Assembly: GCA_020632955.1 (NCBI GenBank)
Contig: JACKEO010000023.1
Coordinates: forward strand, 1 to 64,000
DNA: 64,000 bases
DNA from: Alphaproteobacteria bacterium
GTDB taxonomy: Bacteria > Myxococcota_A > UBA796 > GCA-2862545
Reading direction: 5' to 3'
Part shown: positions 32,936 to 42,785 of the stretch, one piece after another
Numbering within the stretch: position 1 is the first letter of the stretch
Layout: every line of letters begins with the position of its first letter
Notes under the pieces: model-generated
Databases searched by the model: none
What the model was told of the DNA's origin: nothing
What the model saw: only the letters and a program-made list of their open reading frames with translations
Position numbers and translations under genes: made by a program

Positions 32936-34615
32936 TCAGCCCTTGCCGGGCGGCAGGGTGCCGTCGAGCGCCATCTTCATCCACGCCTCCTCGCAGGCGC
33001 GGATGTCGTCGGCCGAGAGCGGCTCGGTGCGCGGCTTGACCTCGAAGCGGCCCGGCCCCCAGCGGATGTTGGGGCGGTAGCAGGCGATGTAGCCGGGGGG
33101 CGGACGCCGATCGTGGGCCATCCACCGGAACTGGTCCTCGGGCACGGGGTTGCGCGCGATGACGCGGTCGTTGAGGCCCATGCGGTCGAGGATGGCCACG
33201 TACGGCATGTTCCAGCTCGCGATGCCCACGCTGCCCAGGGCGATCACCGGGTAGCGCCGCGTGAGCTCGGCCTCCTCCGTCCACAGCTCGGGGCCCGCCA
33301 CCGACAGGCTGGCCTCGCGCTCCGGGAAGTTCTTCTGGTGGTGCAGCCGGAACATGCGGTGGGACTGGTGCGAGATGCGCGTGGTGTGGCGGCACAGCCA
33401 GCGCTCCGCGAGGTCGTGCAGGCTGGCGTACCAGGACAGCGGCGGGGGGAAGAGCGGGGCCACGTCGAGCTGGAGCTTCGGGATGCGCTGCTTCGTCTCC
33501 ACCTGGCGCATCTGGATCCAGTCGGGCCAGGTGATCCACCAGGTGCCCACCAGCGCCGTGGCCGACAGCGCGAGCACGGCGCGACGGCTGGCCGCCACGC
33601 GCACCACCGCCCACGGCCAGATCACCCAGGCCACCTCCACCCAGTGCAGCCAGATGCGGTACTCGAAGTGGTCTCCGCCCACGCGCACCACGTAGTAGGC
33701 GGCGTGCGCCACGAGGGCGCCCAGGGCCAGCCAGGTGGGGGCGTGGGCCCACCACGCCTCGAGGCGGCGGGCGTCCTCACGGTGCCGCCAGCCCAGCACG
33801 CCCAGCACCACCAGCCAGATCCACCACGTGTACTCGAGCAGGAAGACGGCCAGGTAGGTGAAGCCGGCCTCGGGCCACGGGCGCACGTGCTTGGCGTAGT
33901 AGGTGTTCGGCAGCCAGAAGCCGTAGGTGGCGTGGCGCCAGAGCAGGTGGGCCACCGGCAGGGCGAAGGGCAGCAGCGCCAGGGCGTCGGTGCGCCGCCA
34001 GCCGCTGCGCAGGCGCTCCGCCGCCACGATCACCGGCGTGGCGACCAGGAAGAGCAGCCCGTCGGGTCGCGTGAGCGTGATGAGGCTCACGAGCAGGGTG
34101 CCCACCACCGGCCAGGCCGCGCCCCTCGACCCGAAGACGGCCCAGAACACCCAGCCGATCAGCAGGGCGTCGTACATCGAGGTCTCGAGCCCCGACGAGG
34201 TCCACGCCAGCCAGGTGGTGTTCGTGACGCAGCCCAGGAGCGACAGCCCCACGAGGCCGGGGCGGAGCCCCTCGTGGGCCTCGGGCAGCGGCAGCCGGCG
34301 CACCGCCTCGGCCACCAGACCCAGGCGCAGCAGCGAGAAGCCCAGGTCCACCCAGGTGGCGGTCACCGTGGGATCGAGGCCCGTGAGCGACCACAGGCCG
34401 TCGAGCAGCACGATCCAGAGGAAGGAGGTGTAGCCCTCCACCGGCGTGAAGGGCGGGGGGTTCCAGACGTAGCCCCAGCCCGCCCGCCGGTTCGAGATGT
34501 AGCGGAAGGCGATGTAGGCGTCGTCGCACTGGTACCAGAAGAGCAGCCAGCCCCCCACGGCGAGCGCGGAGGCGGCGAGCAGCAGCAGCCAGAACCAGGG
34601 GGGACGGCGGGGCAC
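32936..34615 (-). CDS. Polytopic GT-C glycosyltransferase-like membrane protein (AftB-like)
   Basis: A 559-residue protein with about ten transmembrane helices in the first 370 residues and a soluble C-terminal domain. The first extracytoplasmic loop has CDDAYIAFRYISN and VEGYTSFLW. This Asp-Asp loop is typical of GT-C enzymes that use polyprenyl-phosphate sugars, such as mycobacterial AftB. The C-terminal domain has several Trp/Arg-rich segments (SVGIASWNMPYVAILDRMGL) as in that group. The sugar and acceptor are unknown. Start is GTG 34615. It is convergent with the Thr-sulfatase gene and divergent from the second sulfatase. Confidence 0.7.
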   Translation of the reverse strand: MPRRPPWFWLLLLAASALAVGGWLLFWYQCDDAYIAFRYISNRRAGWGYVWNPPPFTPVEGYTSFLWIVLLDGLWSLTGLDPTVTATWVDLGFSLLRLGLVAEAVRRLPLPEAHEGLRPGLVGLSLLGCVTNTTWLAWTSSGLETSMYDALLIGWVFWAVFGSRGAAWPVVGTLLVSLITLTRPDGLLFLVATPVIVAAERLRSGWRRTDALALLPFALPVAHLLWRHATYGFWLPNTYYAKHVRPWPEAGFTYLAVFLLEYTWWIWLVVLGVLGWRHREDARRLEAWWAHAPTWLALGALVAHAAYYVVRVGGDHFEYRIWLHWVEVAWVIWPWAVVRVAASRRAVLALSATALVGTWWITWPDWIQMRQVETKQRIPKLQLDVAPLFPPPLSWYASLHDLAERWLCRHTTRISHQSHRMFRLHHQKNFPEREASLSVAGPELWTEEAELTRRYPVIALGSVGIASWNMPYVAILDRMGLNDRVIARNPVPEDQFRWMAHDRRPPPGYIACYRPNIRWGPGRFEVKPRTEPLSADDIRACEEAWMKMALDGTLPPGKG

Positions 34616-34701
34616 GGGGGCGGGTCTCGCGGCGGGGGCGCAACCTCACGCGCCCGCGCCGGGCGGGCCACCCCGTCGCGCGACGGAGCCCCCGGGTCGG
34701 A

Positions 34702-34707
34702 TAGGAC
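34702..34707 (+). promoter_or_regulatory. TAGGAC motif before the sulfatase gene
   Basis: TAGGAC begins 29 nt before the GTG at 34731 within the 115-bp divergent space (34616-34730). It is the only AT-containing patch there and fits the recurrent positional motif. No clear -35. Confidence 0.28.
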
Positions 34708-34730
34708 GGGGGGCGTGGCGAGGAGCGTGG

Positions 34731-36158
34731 GTGCGCACGACAGGGCCGTGGCTGCTGGGGACGTTCCTCGGGTGCACCGCGCCCGGGGCCGGCCCGGACG
34801 GTGACGACACCGACACGGTCGCCGACACCGAGACGGCCGACACCGGAACCCCCGACACGGGGCGCGACGGCCCCCCGAACCTGCTCGTGGTGCTGCTCGA
34901 CGACGTGGGGCTCGACCAGGTGCGCATCTTCGGCTGGCCCGACGCGCCGGAGCTGCCCACGCTCGAGGCGCTGGCGGCCGAGGGCGTGAGCTTCGACCGC
35001 GCCTTCACCGCCCCCACCTGCTCTCCCAGCCGCGCCCTGCTGCTCACCGGCCGGTACGGGCGCCGCACCGGCATCGGGCGCACGGTGGTGGCGAAGGAGG
35101 AGGTGCCGGGCCTGCCGCGCGACGAGGTGGGCATCGCCTCGGTGCTCGCCGCCGCTCCCACGCCCTACGCCACGGCCGCCGTGGGCAAGTGGCACCTGTC
35201 CACCTTCACGGAGCCCGACGGCCTCAGCCATCCCGCCGCCCTGGGCTTCGACCGCTGGTCCATCGCCATGGGCAACCTCGGCGGCGAGACGGCCACCGGC
35301 GAGGCCACCCAGGGCTACCTGCAGTGGGAGCGCGACCGCGACGGCACCCTGGAGGTGGTGGACGGCTACGCCACGAGCGTGCAGGTGGACGACGCCCTGG
35401 CGATGAGCGCCGAGCTGCCGGAGCCCTGGTTCGTCTGGCTGGCCTTCAGCGCGCCCCACGCGCCCTTCCACCCGCCGCCCACCGAGCTGCAGGACGACAC
35501 GCCCGTGGGCCTCTTCGCCCCGCCGCGCGCGAAGTACCGGGCGATGCTGCAGGCCGCCGACACCGAGCTGGGCCGCCTGCTCGACGGGCTGGGTCCGCAG
35601 CGCGCGCGCACCACGGTGGTGGTGATCGGCGACAACGGCACGCCGGGCGACGTGGTGCGGCGCCCGCTCGATCCGCTCCGCGCCAAGGACTCGCTGTACG
35701 ACCTGGGCACCCGTGTGCCCATCGTGGTGGCCGGGCCGGGCGTGCCCGGGCGCGGGGTGGCCCACGGTCTCGTCCACGCGGTGGACCTCTTCCCCACGCT
35801 CGCGGCCCTGGGCGGTGCCGTGGCGGGGGAGGGGCCCTGGCCCGCCGTGCTCGACGGCACCTCCTTCGCGCCCCTGCTCGAGGACCCCGCCCTCCCGGCG
35901 CGCGAGCTCATCTACACCGAGCGCTTCGCCCCGAACGGCCGCGCGCTGACCACCCGGAACGACGACGCCCGCGCCGTGCGCGACGCCTCCTGGCGCCTGA
36001 TCCGCGACGCCGACGGCGACCACCTCTTCGCGGTGGGCGACGACGACCTCGACGACGGCCCCGACCTGCTGGCGGACGCGCCCGATGCGGACGCGCTGGC
36101 CGCGGCGGCGCGGCTGGGCGCGGCGCTGGACGGGCTGGAGGGGGAGCTGGGGCCGTGA
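34731..36158 (+). CDS. Arylsulfatase-type lipoprotein (formylglycine-dependent)
   Basis: A 475-residue lipoprotein (TFLGC, Cys at ~15) with a long Asp/Thr linker (DGDDTDTVADTETADTG). The sulfatase signature CSPSRALLLTG is complete: C97 would be converted to formylglycine, with P99 and R101. Other metal/substrate motifs are VVLLDDVGLDQ, VGKWHL, SAPHAPFHPP and VIGDNGTPGD. A maturation enzyme (FGE or anaerobic SME) must be encoded elsewhere; none is in this window. It contrasts with the neighbouring Thr-type protein at 31477. Substrate unknown. Confidence 0.85.
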   Translation: MRTTGPWLLGTFLGCTAPGAGPDGDDTDTVADTETADTGTPDTGRDGPPNLLVVLLDDVGLDQVRIFGWPDAPELPTLEALAAEGVSFDRAFTAPTCSPSRALLLTGRYGRRTGIGRTVVAKEEVPGLPRDEVGIASVLAAAPTPYATAAVGKWHLSTFTEPDGLSHPAALGFDRWSIAMGNLGGETATGEATQGYLQWERDRDGTLEVVDGYATSVQVDDALAMSAELPEPWFVWLAFSAPHAPFHPPPTELQDDTPVGLFAPPRAKYRAMLQAADTELGRLLDGLGPQRARTTVVVIGDNGTPGDVVRRPLDPLRAKDSLYDLGTRVPIVVAGPGVPGRGVAHGLVHAVDLFPTLAALGGAVAGEGPWPAVLDGTSFAPLLEDPALPARELIYTERFAPNGRALTTRNDDARAVRDASWRLIRDADGDHLFAVGDDDLDDGPDLLADAPDADALAAAARLGAALDGLEGELGP

Positions 36159-36239
36159 GGCCGCTGCGGCCGCCGAGCCGCGCGGCCGTGTGTCGGAGGG
36201 GGACCGGGGCGTCCGTCGCCATGGTTCGCCTGGTGGGTG

Positions 36240-36262
36240 ATGACGTCATACGATGACGTCAT
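36240..36262. promoter_or_regulatory. Two palindromic operator half-sites for vapBC
   Basis: The perfect 10-bp palindrome ATGACGTCAT occurs twice, at 36240-36249 and 36253-36262, 13 bp apart, overlapping the vapB start. A TACGAT hexamer (36249-36254) lies between them, seven bases before the ATG at 36261, and could be a -10 element for a leaderless transcript. RHH antitoxins typically bind paired palindromes in their own promoter, so autoregulation is likely. Confidence 0.65.
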
Positions 36263-36491
36263 GCGCACCATCGTCGAACTCCCCGAGGACCAGCTCCGCG
36301 CGCTCGACGCGTGGAGCCGGGCACGTGGCATCAGCCGGGCCGAAGCCGTGCGTCGCGCGGTGGCCCACCTGCTGCAGGACGCGACGCAGGTGCGTGCGGC
36401 AGCCGACGCCGCCTTCGGACTCTGGCGCGATCGAGAGGTGGACGGGCTGGCCGAACAGGAGCGCCTGCGTGCCGAGTGGGACGATCGATGA
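36261..36491 (+). CDS. vapB: Ribbon-helix-helix antitoxin (VapB-like)
   Basis: A 76-residue protein. The N-terminal ribbon RTIVELPEDQLRALD and helices ARGISRAEAVRRAVAHLLQ form the CopG/RHH DNA-binding fold; the acidic C-terminal half (GLWRDREVDGLAEQERLRAEW) would wrap the toxin. The start at 36261 is preferred because the RHH ribbon normally begins within a few residues of the N-terminus; upstream GTG 36237 and ATG 36240 are in frame. Its stop overlaps the toxin ATG (ATGA), the usual coupling in toxin-antitoxin operons. Confidence 0.85.
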   Translation: MRTIVELPEDQLRALDAWSRARGISRAEAVRRAVAHLLQDATQVRAAADAAFGLWRDREVDGLAEQERLRAEWDDR

Positions 36492-36853
36492 GGGTGCTGC
36501 TCGACTCCTGCATCCTGATCGACTTCCTGTCCGGCCGCGCGGCGGCCCGTGCGTACCTCGCCGAGCTCGACGGCGCGGCCATCAGCCTCGTCACCTGGAT
36601 GGAGGTCGTGGTGGGTGCGACGACCGCGGAGGAGGAGGCGGTCGTGCGGACCTTCCTGTCCGGGTTCGTCCTCCTGCCGGTCGAGGGCGAGGTCGCCGAG
36701 GAGGCGGTGGCGCTTCGTCGCGCGAAGCGGCTGAAGCTCCCCGACGCCATCATCCTCGCCTCGGCGCGGGTCCACGGCCTCGTGCTGGCCACGCGGAACA
36801 CGAAGGACTTCGACGCGACCGACGCGGGCGTGCTCGTGCCCTACGAGGTCTGA
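36488..36853 (+). CDS. vapC: PIN-domain ribonuclease toxin (VapC-like)
   Basis: A 121-residue PIN-domain protein. Acidic active-site residues are visible in VLLDSCILIDFL (D6), VTWMEVVVGA (E), LKLPDAIILASA (D) and TRNTKDFDATDAG. VapC toxins cut tRNA or rRNA and stop growth when the antitoxin is lost. It overlaps vapB by four bases and is convergent with the OmpA gene; a GGTCCGGACC palindrome (36854-36863) sits right after its stop. The base composition is slightly less GC-rich than the neighbours, consistent with mobility of such modules. Confidence 0.88.
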   Translation: MRVLLDSCILIDFLSGRAAARAYLAELDGAAISLVTWMEVVVGATTAEEEAVVRTFLSGFVLLPVEGEVAEEAVALRRAKRLKLPDAIILASARVHGLVLATRNTKDFDATDAGVLVPYEV

Positions 36854-36882
36854 GGTCCGGACCACGGCACCAGGGGCTCCCG

Positions 36883-39186
<2,304 letters not shown>

Positions 39187-39286
39187 GGAGCGCTCCGCGA
39201 CAGTCCATCTCTGCGCCGGTCGTACCACGAAGCTCCCGGGAGACGCACCGCCGGGGTGGCCGGTGCGGGCCTGACGGGGATCCGCC

Positions 39287-41071
39287 TCAGCCCTCGGCGT
39301 ACATCGCCTCGATCACGTCTGCGAAGTGCTGATCGACCACACGCCGCTTGATCTTGAGCGTGGGGGTGAGCTCGCCGTCGGCGATCGTGAGGTCGCGGGG
39401 CAGCACCGAGAACTTCCGGACGTGCTCCACGCGGGCGAAGCGCGGGTTGACCTCTGCGTCGACGCCGGCCTGCAGCGCGGCGATGAGCTCGGGCCGGGCG
39501 TGGATGCCGTCGGTGGGCAGGCCGTGCTCCTGGGCGAAGGCCTGCGTGGCCTCGGGGTCGAGGGTGAGCAGCGCCGACAGGAACTTGCGCCGGTCTCCGA
39601 TCACCACGGCCTGGCTCACCAGCGGCAGGTTCTTCAGCGCCGCCTCGATGTTCTTCGGGGCGATGTTCTTGCCGCCCGCGGTGATGAGGATCTCCTTCTT
39701 CCGCCCCGTGATCGACAGGAAGCCGTCGGCGTCGATGCTGCCGAGGTCGCCCGAGTGCAGCCAGCCGTCGATGAGCGTCTCGGCGGTGGCGGCGGGCTCC
39801 TTGAGGTAGCCGGCGAAGACGTTTCCGCCGCGCAGGCAGATCTCGCCGTCGTCGGCGATGCGGACCTCGGTGCCGGGGATGGCAGGCCCCACCGTGCCGA
39901 ACTTCGTCTGGCCGGGCCGGTTGAAGGTGGTGGGGCCCGTGCCCTCGGACTGGCCGTAGACCTCGTGGATCACGATGTCGAGACCGGCGAAGAACTCGAG
40001 GACCTCCTTGGCGATGGGGGCCGCGCCGCTGATGCCGAAGCGGGCGGCGTCGAGGCCGAGCGCGGCCTTCACCTTCGAGAACACGAGGCGGTCGGCCAGC
40101 CGGTACTGCAGCGCCAGCAGCCCACCGGGCGTGCCGCCGGCGTTGCGCACGTCGACGGCCTTGCGGCCGATGCCCGTGGCCCAGGTGGCGATCACGGCCT
40201 TGGCGCCCGTGGCCTGGGCCATGCGCGCCGTGAGCCCTGCGTGCATCTTCTCCCACACGCGCGGCACGCCGAAGAGGATGGTGGGTCGTGCCGCCTGCAG
40301 GTCGCGCAGCAGGGTCTCCATGCTCTCGGCGTACCAGATCGTGAGGCCCGACGAGATGGGACCGTGCACCGTGAACATCTGCTCGGCGATGTGCGACAGC
40401 GGCAGGTACGAGATCATCCGGTCGGACGCGGTGGCCCCCACCATGTCGACGGCCACGTCGGCGGTGTGCGTGAGGTTGTGGTGCGTGAGCATCACGGCCT
40501 TGGGCGGCCCGGTGGTGCCCGAGGTGTAGATCAGCGTGCCCACGGCGTCGGGCTGCAGCGCGTCGAGCCGCGCGTCCACGTCGGCGTCGGGCACGCTGGA
40601 CCCGAGGCTCACGAAGTCCTCCCAGGCGAGCGCGAGCGGGTCGTCGCTCTGCACGCCCTTCATGAGCACCACGCGCTCCAGCTTCGGGAGCTGGTCCTTC
40701 GTCTCCTGGAGCTTGGCGAGCTGGCCCAGGTCCTCCACGAGCACCACCCGGGCGTCGCAGTGCCCCACGATGTAGGCCACCTCCTCGGGCGAGCAGGTGG
40801 TGTAGATGCCGGCGGGCATGGCGCCCACGGTCATCGCGGCCACGTCGACGATCACCCACTCGGGCCGGTTGTAGCCGAGCATGCAGACGCCTTCGCCGGG
40901 CTCCACGCCGAGGGCGAGCAGGCTCTTGGCCGCGGCCTGCACCTCGGCGGCGTAGGCGGCCCAGGTCGTGGCCGACCAGGATCCGTCGGGTTGCCGCACC
41001 TGGTAGGCCGGGTGCTGGGCGTCGACGCGCGCGCGCTCGCGCAGGCGGCGGGGGATCGTGTCGTGGGTCAA
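39287..41071 (-). CDS. Long-chain fatty acid--CoA ligase (AMP-forming)
   Basis: A 594-residue ANL-superfamily enzyme that activates fatty acids. It has the P-loop YTSGTTGPPKAVMLTH (~182-197), YLPLSHIAEQM, GISGAAPIAKEVLEFF, EVYGQSEGTGPTTFN, and the hinge GWLHSGDLGSIDADGF followed by ITGRKKEILITAGGKNIAP. This resembles the FadD15-type long-chain ligases. Start is TTG 41071, with GGGAGGGAGCC directly upstream, an uncommon but well-supported start. A reverse-strand TATTAC hexamer (41108-41103) and a CGTTCGGAACG palindrome at 41110-41120 lie upstream and may form its promoter/operator. Confidence 0.9.
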   Translation of the reverse strand: MTHDTIPRRLRERARVDAQHPAYQVRQPDGSWSATTWAAYAAEVQAAAKSLLALGVEPGEGVCMLGYNRPEWVIVDVAAMTVGAMPAGIYTTCSPEEVAYIVGHCDARVVLVEDLGQLAKLQETKDQLPKLERVVLMKGVQSDDPLALAWEDFVSLGSSVPDADVDARLDALQPDAVGTLIYTSGTTGPPKAVMLTHHNLTHTADVAVDMVGATASDRMISYLPLSHIAEQMFTVHGPISSGLTIWYAESMETLLRDLQAARPTILFGVPRVWEKMHAGLTARMAQATGAKAVIATWATGIGRKAVDVRNAGGTPGGLLALQYRLADRLVFSKVKAALGLDAARFGISGAAPIAKEVLEFFAGLDIVIHEVYGQSEGTGPTTFNRPGQTKFGTVGPAIPGTEVRIADDGEICLRGGNVFAGYLKEPAATAETLIDGWLHSGDLGSIDADGFLSITGRKKEILITAGGKNIAPKNIEAALKNLPLVSQAVVIGDRRKFLSALLTLDPEATQAFAQEHGLPTDGIHARPELIAALQAGVDAEVNPRFARVEHVRKFSVLPRDLTIADGELTPTLKIKRRVVDQHFADVIEAMYAEG

Positions 41072-41109
41072 GGCTCCCTCCCGGAGAAACTCGGGCGCAT
41101 GGTAATACG

Positions 41110-41120
41110 CGTTCGGAACG
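41110..41120. promoter_or_regulatory. CGTTC-G-GAACG palindrome upstream of the acyl-CoA ligase
   Basis: This inverted repeat (five-base arms, one-base centre) directly precedes the likely -10 of the ligase gene on the minus strand. It could be an operator for a fatty-acid regulator of the TetR or GntR type, but no regulator gene is adjacent. Weak evidence. Confidence 0.25.
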
Positions 41121-41235
41121 ACAGAGCGGCGGATCGACGGGGGGGCCGCGCAGCGCGTGTCCGGACGCGGCCGAGACGGATCCGGCGCGAGGGGCGCACA
41201 CGCTGAGGTAGACCGGTCGCGGACGCGGAGGTCGT

Positions 41236-42729
41236 GTGCGGGGCTGGTGGATGCTGGTGGGACTCGTCCTGTCGGGCCCGGCGTCGGCCCAGGACGACTT
41301 CCGGCTGGACGCGGTGCTCGTGGCCCCCTTCGTGGCGACCCCGTCCGAGCTCGGGGAGGACGCGGCCCTGCTGCGCGCCCGCGTCGAGGAGGCCCTGTCC
41401 GTCGACAACGTGCTCGTGCCCCTCGCCGACGTGCCCGACATGCCGGGCGGCACCCCTGCCGATCTGTACGTGCTCGCCTGTCCCGACGCGCAGTACGACG
41501 GGTGCGCCTTCGCGCTGGGGGAGCACGCCGGCGCCGACTGGGTGGTGGGCGGCGAGGTGCGTCCCGTGGTGGGCGCGCTGTCGCTCACGCTGCGCTTCGT
41601 GGAGGTCTCGTCGGCGCGGGTGCTCCTCGTCACCGAGCTGGAGGTGGAGGACCCTCGCGACGGCGTCGTGGGCGAGCAGGCGGCCGGACTCCTCGCCGCG
41701 GTGCTGTCGGGTGCCATCGAGCTCGTGGACCTGCGCATCGACCGGAGCACGGTGGTCCGCGCCGAGGCCATGGACGACCAGGAGCTGGAGGAGGCCGCGC
41801 AGGAGCTGGACGCCCTCGAGGACGAGCTGGGCGAGGCGGAGCGGGACGACCGTCGCCGCGGCCGGCGGGAGCGGCTCACCCTGGCCGACCTGGCGGCCTA
41901 CGAGGGGCGCGACGACGCCACGCCGTGGGACGATCTGGGGCTGACCAAGGCCCAGTACGTGCGCATGCGGAACGACGGCGTGGACCTGCCCACCTTCCGG
42001 CGCAGGCTGCGGGGGCGGATGGGCGAGCTGCGGGTGGGGGGCACCGCCTTCACCCTGGGCACCGGTCCCTGGACCCAGGTCTCGGAGACCTGGTACGCGC
42101 GCAACGCGCTCACCCTGGAGCTCGCCGACCAGATCGTGGTGGAGGACCTGGACGAGGGCTTCTGGCGCGCCTGGGAGATCGACGTGGGCTTCGGCGTGCT
42201 GCCCTGGCTCGACGTGGGCGGCTTCTTCGGGCCGCAGCTCATCACGTGGCGCGGCCGGGTGCAGCCCGCGGTGGAGGGGGAGGAGCTCCGCCTGCGGGAG
42301 CCCGTGGAGCAGGTGGCCACCACCTGGCACGCCGGCGGTCGGGTGCAGGTGGCGCCGGGCCCGGCGTGGCCGGCGCGCCCCGTGGTCGGGGTGGGGGTGC
42401 GGTGGTGGTCGGGGCGTCCGCGCAGCGACTTCCTCGTGGCGCCCGACGGCGTGGTGGAGGTGCAGAAGCCCTGGCTGCTCTTCCTCGAGGTCACCGCCGG
42501 CGCCGAGGTCGACATCGATCGCTGGCTGCAGCTCTGGGCGCGTGCCGATCTGGACTTCCCGCTGGCGGGCGCGCCGGCCTCCGAGGTGCGCCGCGGCGGC
42601 GCGCTGCTGCCGGGCGCCCCGTCGGCTCGTTCCGGCGACGAGCCGCTGGCCGTGGGGGCCTCCCTCGGCTTCACCTTCCGGATCCGCCTCCGGCCGAAGT
42701 GGACCCCGTCGCCGCGGCGCGTCGAGTGA
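41236..42729 (+). CDS. Exported protein, probably outer-membrane associated, unknown function
   Basis: A 497-residue protein with a signal peptide (GWWMLVGLVLSGPASAQDD). Residues ~25-175 resemble a periplasmic alpha/beta domain (VLVAPFVATPSELGEDAALL, VVGGEVRPVVGALSLTLRFVEV) of the kind used to compute summed surface properties in Myxococcota. Residues ~185-265 are a charged helical linker (EAAQELDALEDELGEAERDD). The rest has alternating aromatic strands (WEIDVGFGVLPWLDVGGFF) that suggest an outer membrane barrel. Start GTG 41236 has GGAGG five bases upstream; a GGTAGACC motif begins 27 nt before it. Family not recognised. Confidence 0.6.
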   Translation: MRGWWMLVGLVLSGPASAQDDFRLDAVLVAPFVATPSELGEDAALLRARVEEALSVDNVLVPLADVPDMPGGTPADLYVLACPDAQYDGCAFALGEHAGADWVVGGEVRPVVGALSLTLRFVEVSSARVLLVTELEVEDPRDGVVGEQAAGLLAAVLSGAIELVDLRIDRSTVVRAEAMDDQELEEAAQELDALEDELGEAERDDRRRGRRERLTLADLAAYEGRDDATPWDDLGLTKAQYVRMRNDGVDLPTFRRRLRGRMGELRVGGTAFTLGTGPWTQVSETWYARNALTLELADQIVVEDLDEGFWRAWEIDVGFGVLPWLDVGGFFGPQLITWRGRVQPAVEGEELRLREPVEQVATTWHAGGRVQVAPGPAWPARPVVGVGVRWWSGRPRSDFLVAPDGVVEVQKPWLLFLEVTAGAEVDIDRWLQLWARADLDFPLAGAPASEVRRGGALLPGAPSARSGDEPLAVGASLGFTFRIRLRPKWTPSPRRVE

Positions 42730-42757
42730 GCCGCGCCAGGGGGCGCTCCGGCGATGG

Positions 42758-42763
42758 TAGAAC
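42758..42763 (+). promoter_or_regulatory. TAGAAC motif before the first MopE-type gene
   Basis: GGTAGAAC-GGGGC begins 28 nt before the ATG at 42786. The same GGTAGAAG-GGGGC arrangement precedes the paralogue at 45748, so it is conserved through the duplication and is the best promoter candidate in the window. Confidence 0.4.
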
Positions 42764-42785
42764 GGGGCCTCGCTCCGGAGCTCCC

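Noticed and set aside
36854..36863. GGTCCGGACC palindrome after vapC as a terminator
   Set aside because: It has no loop and no T-run; noted but not supported.
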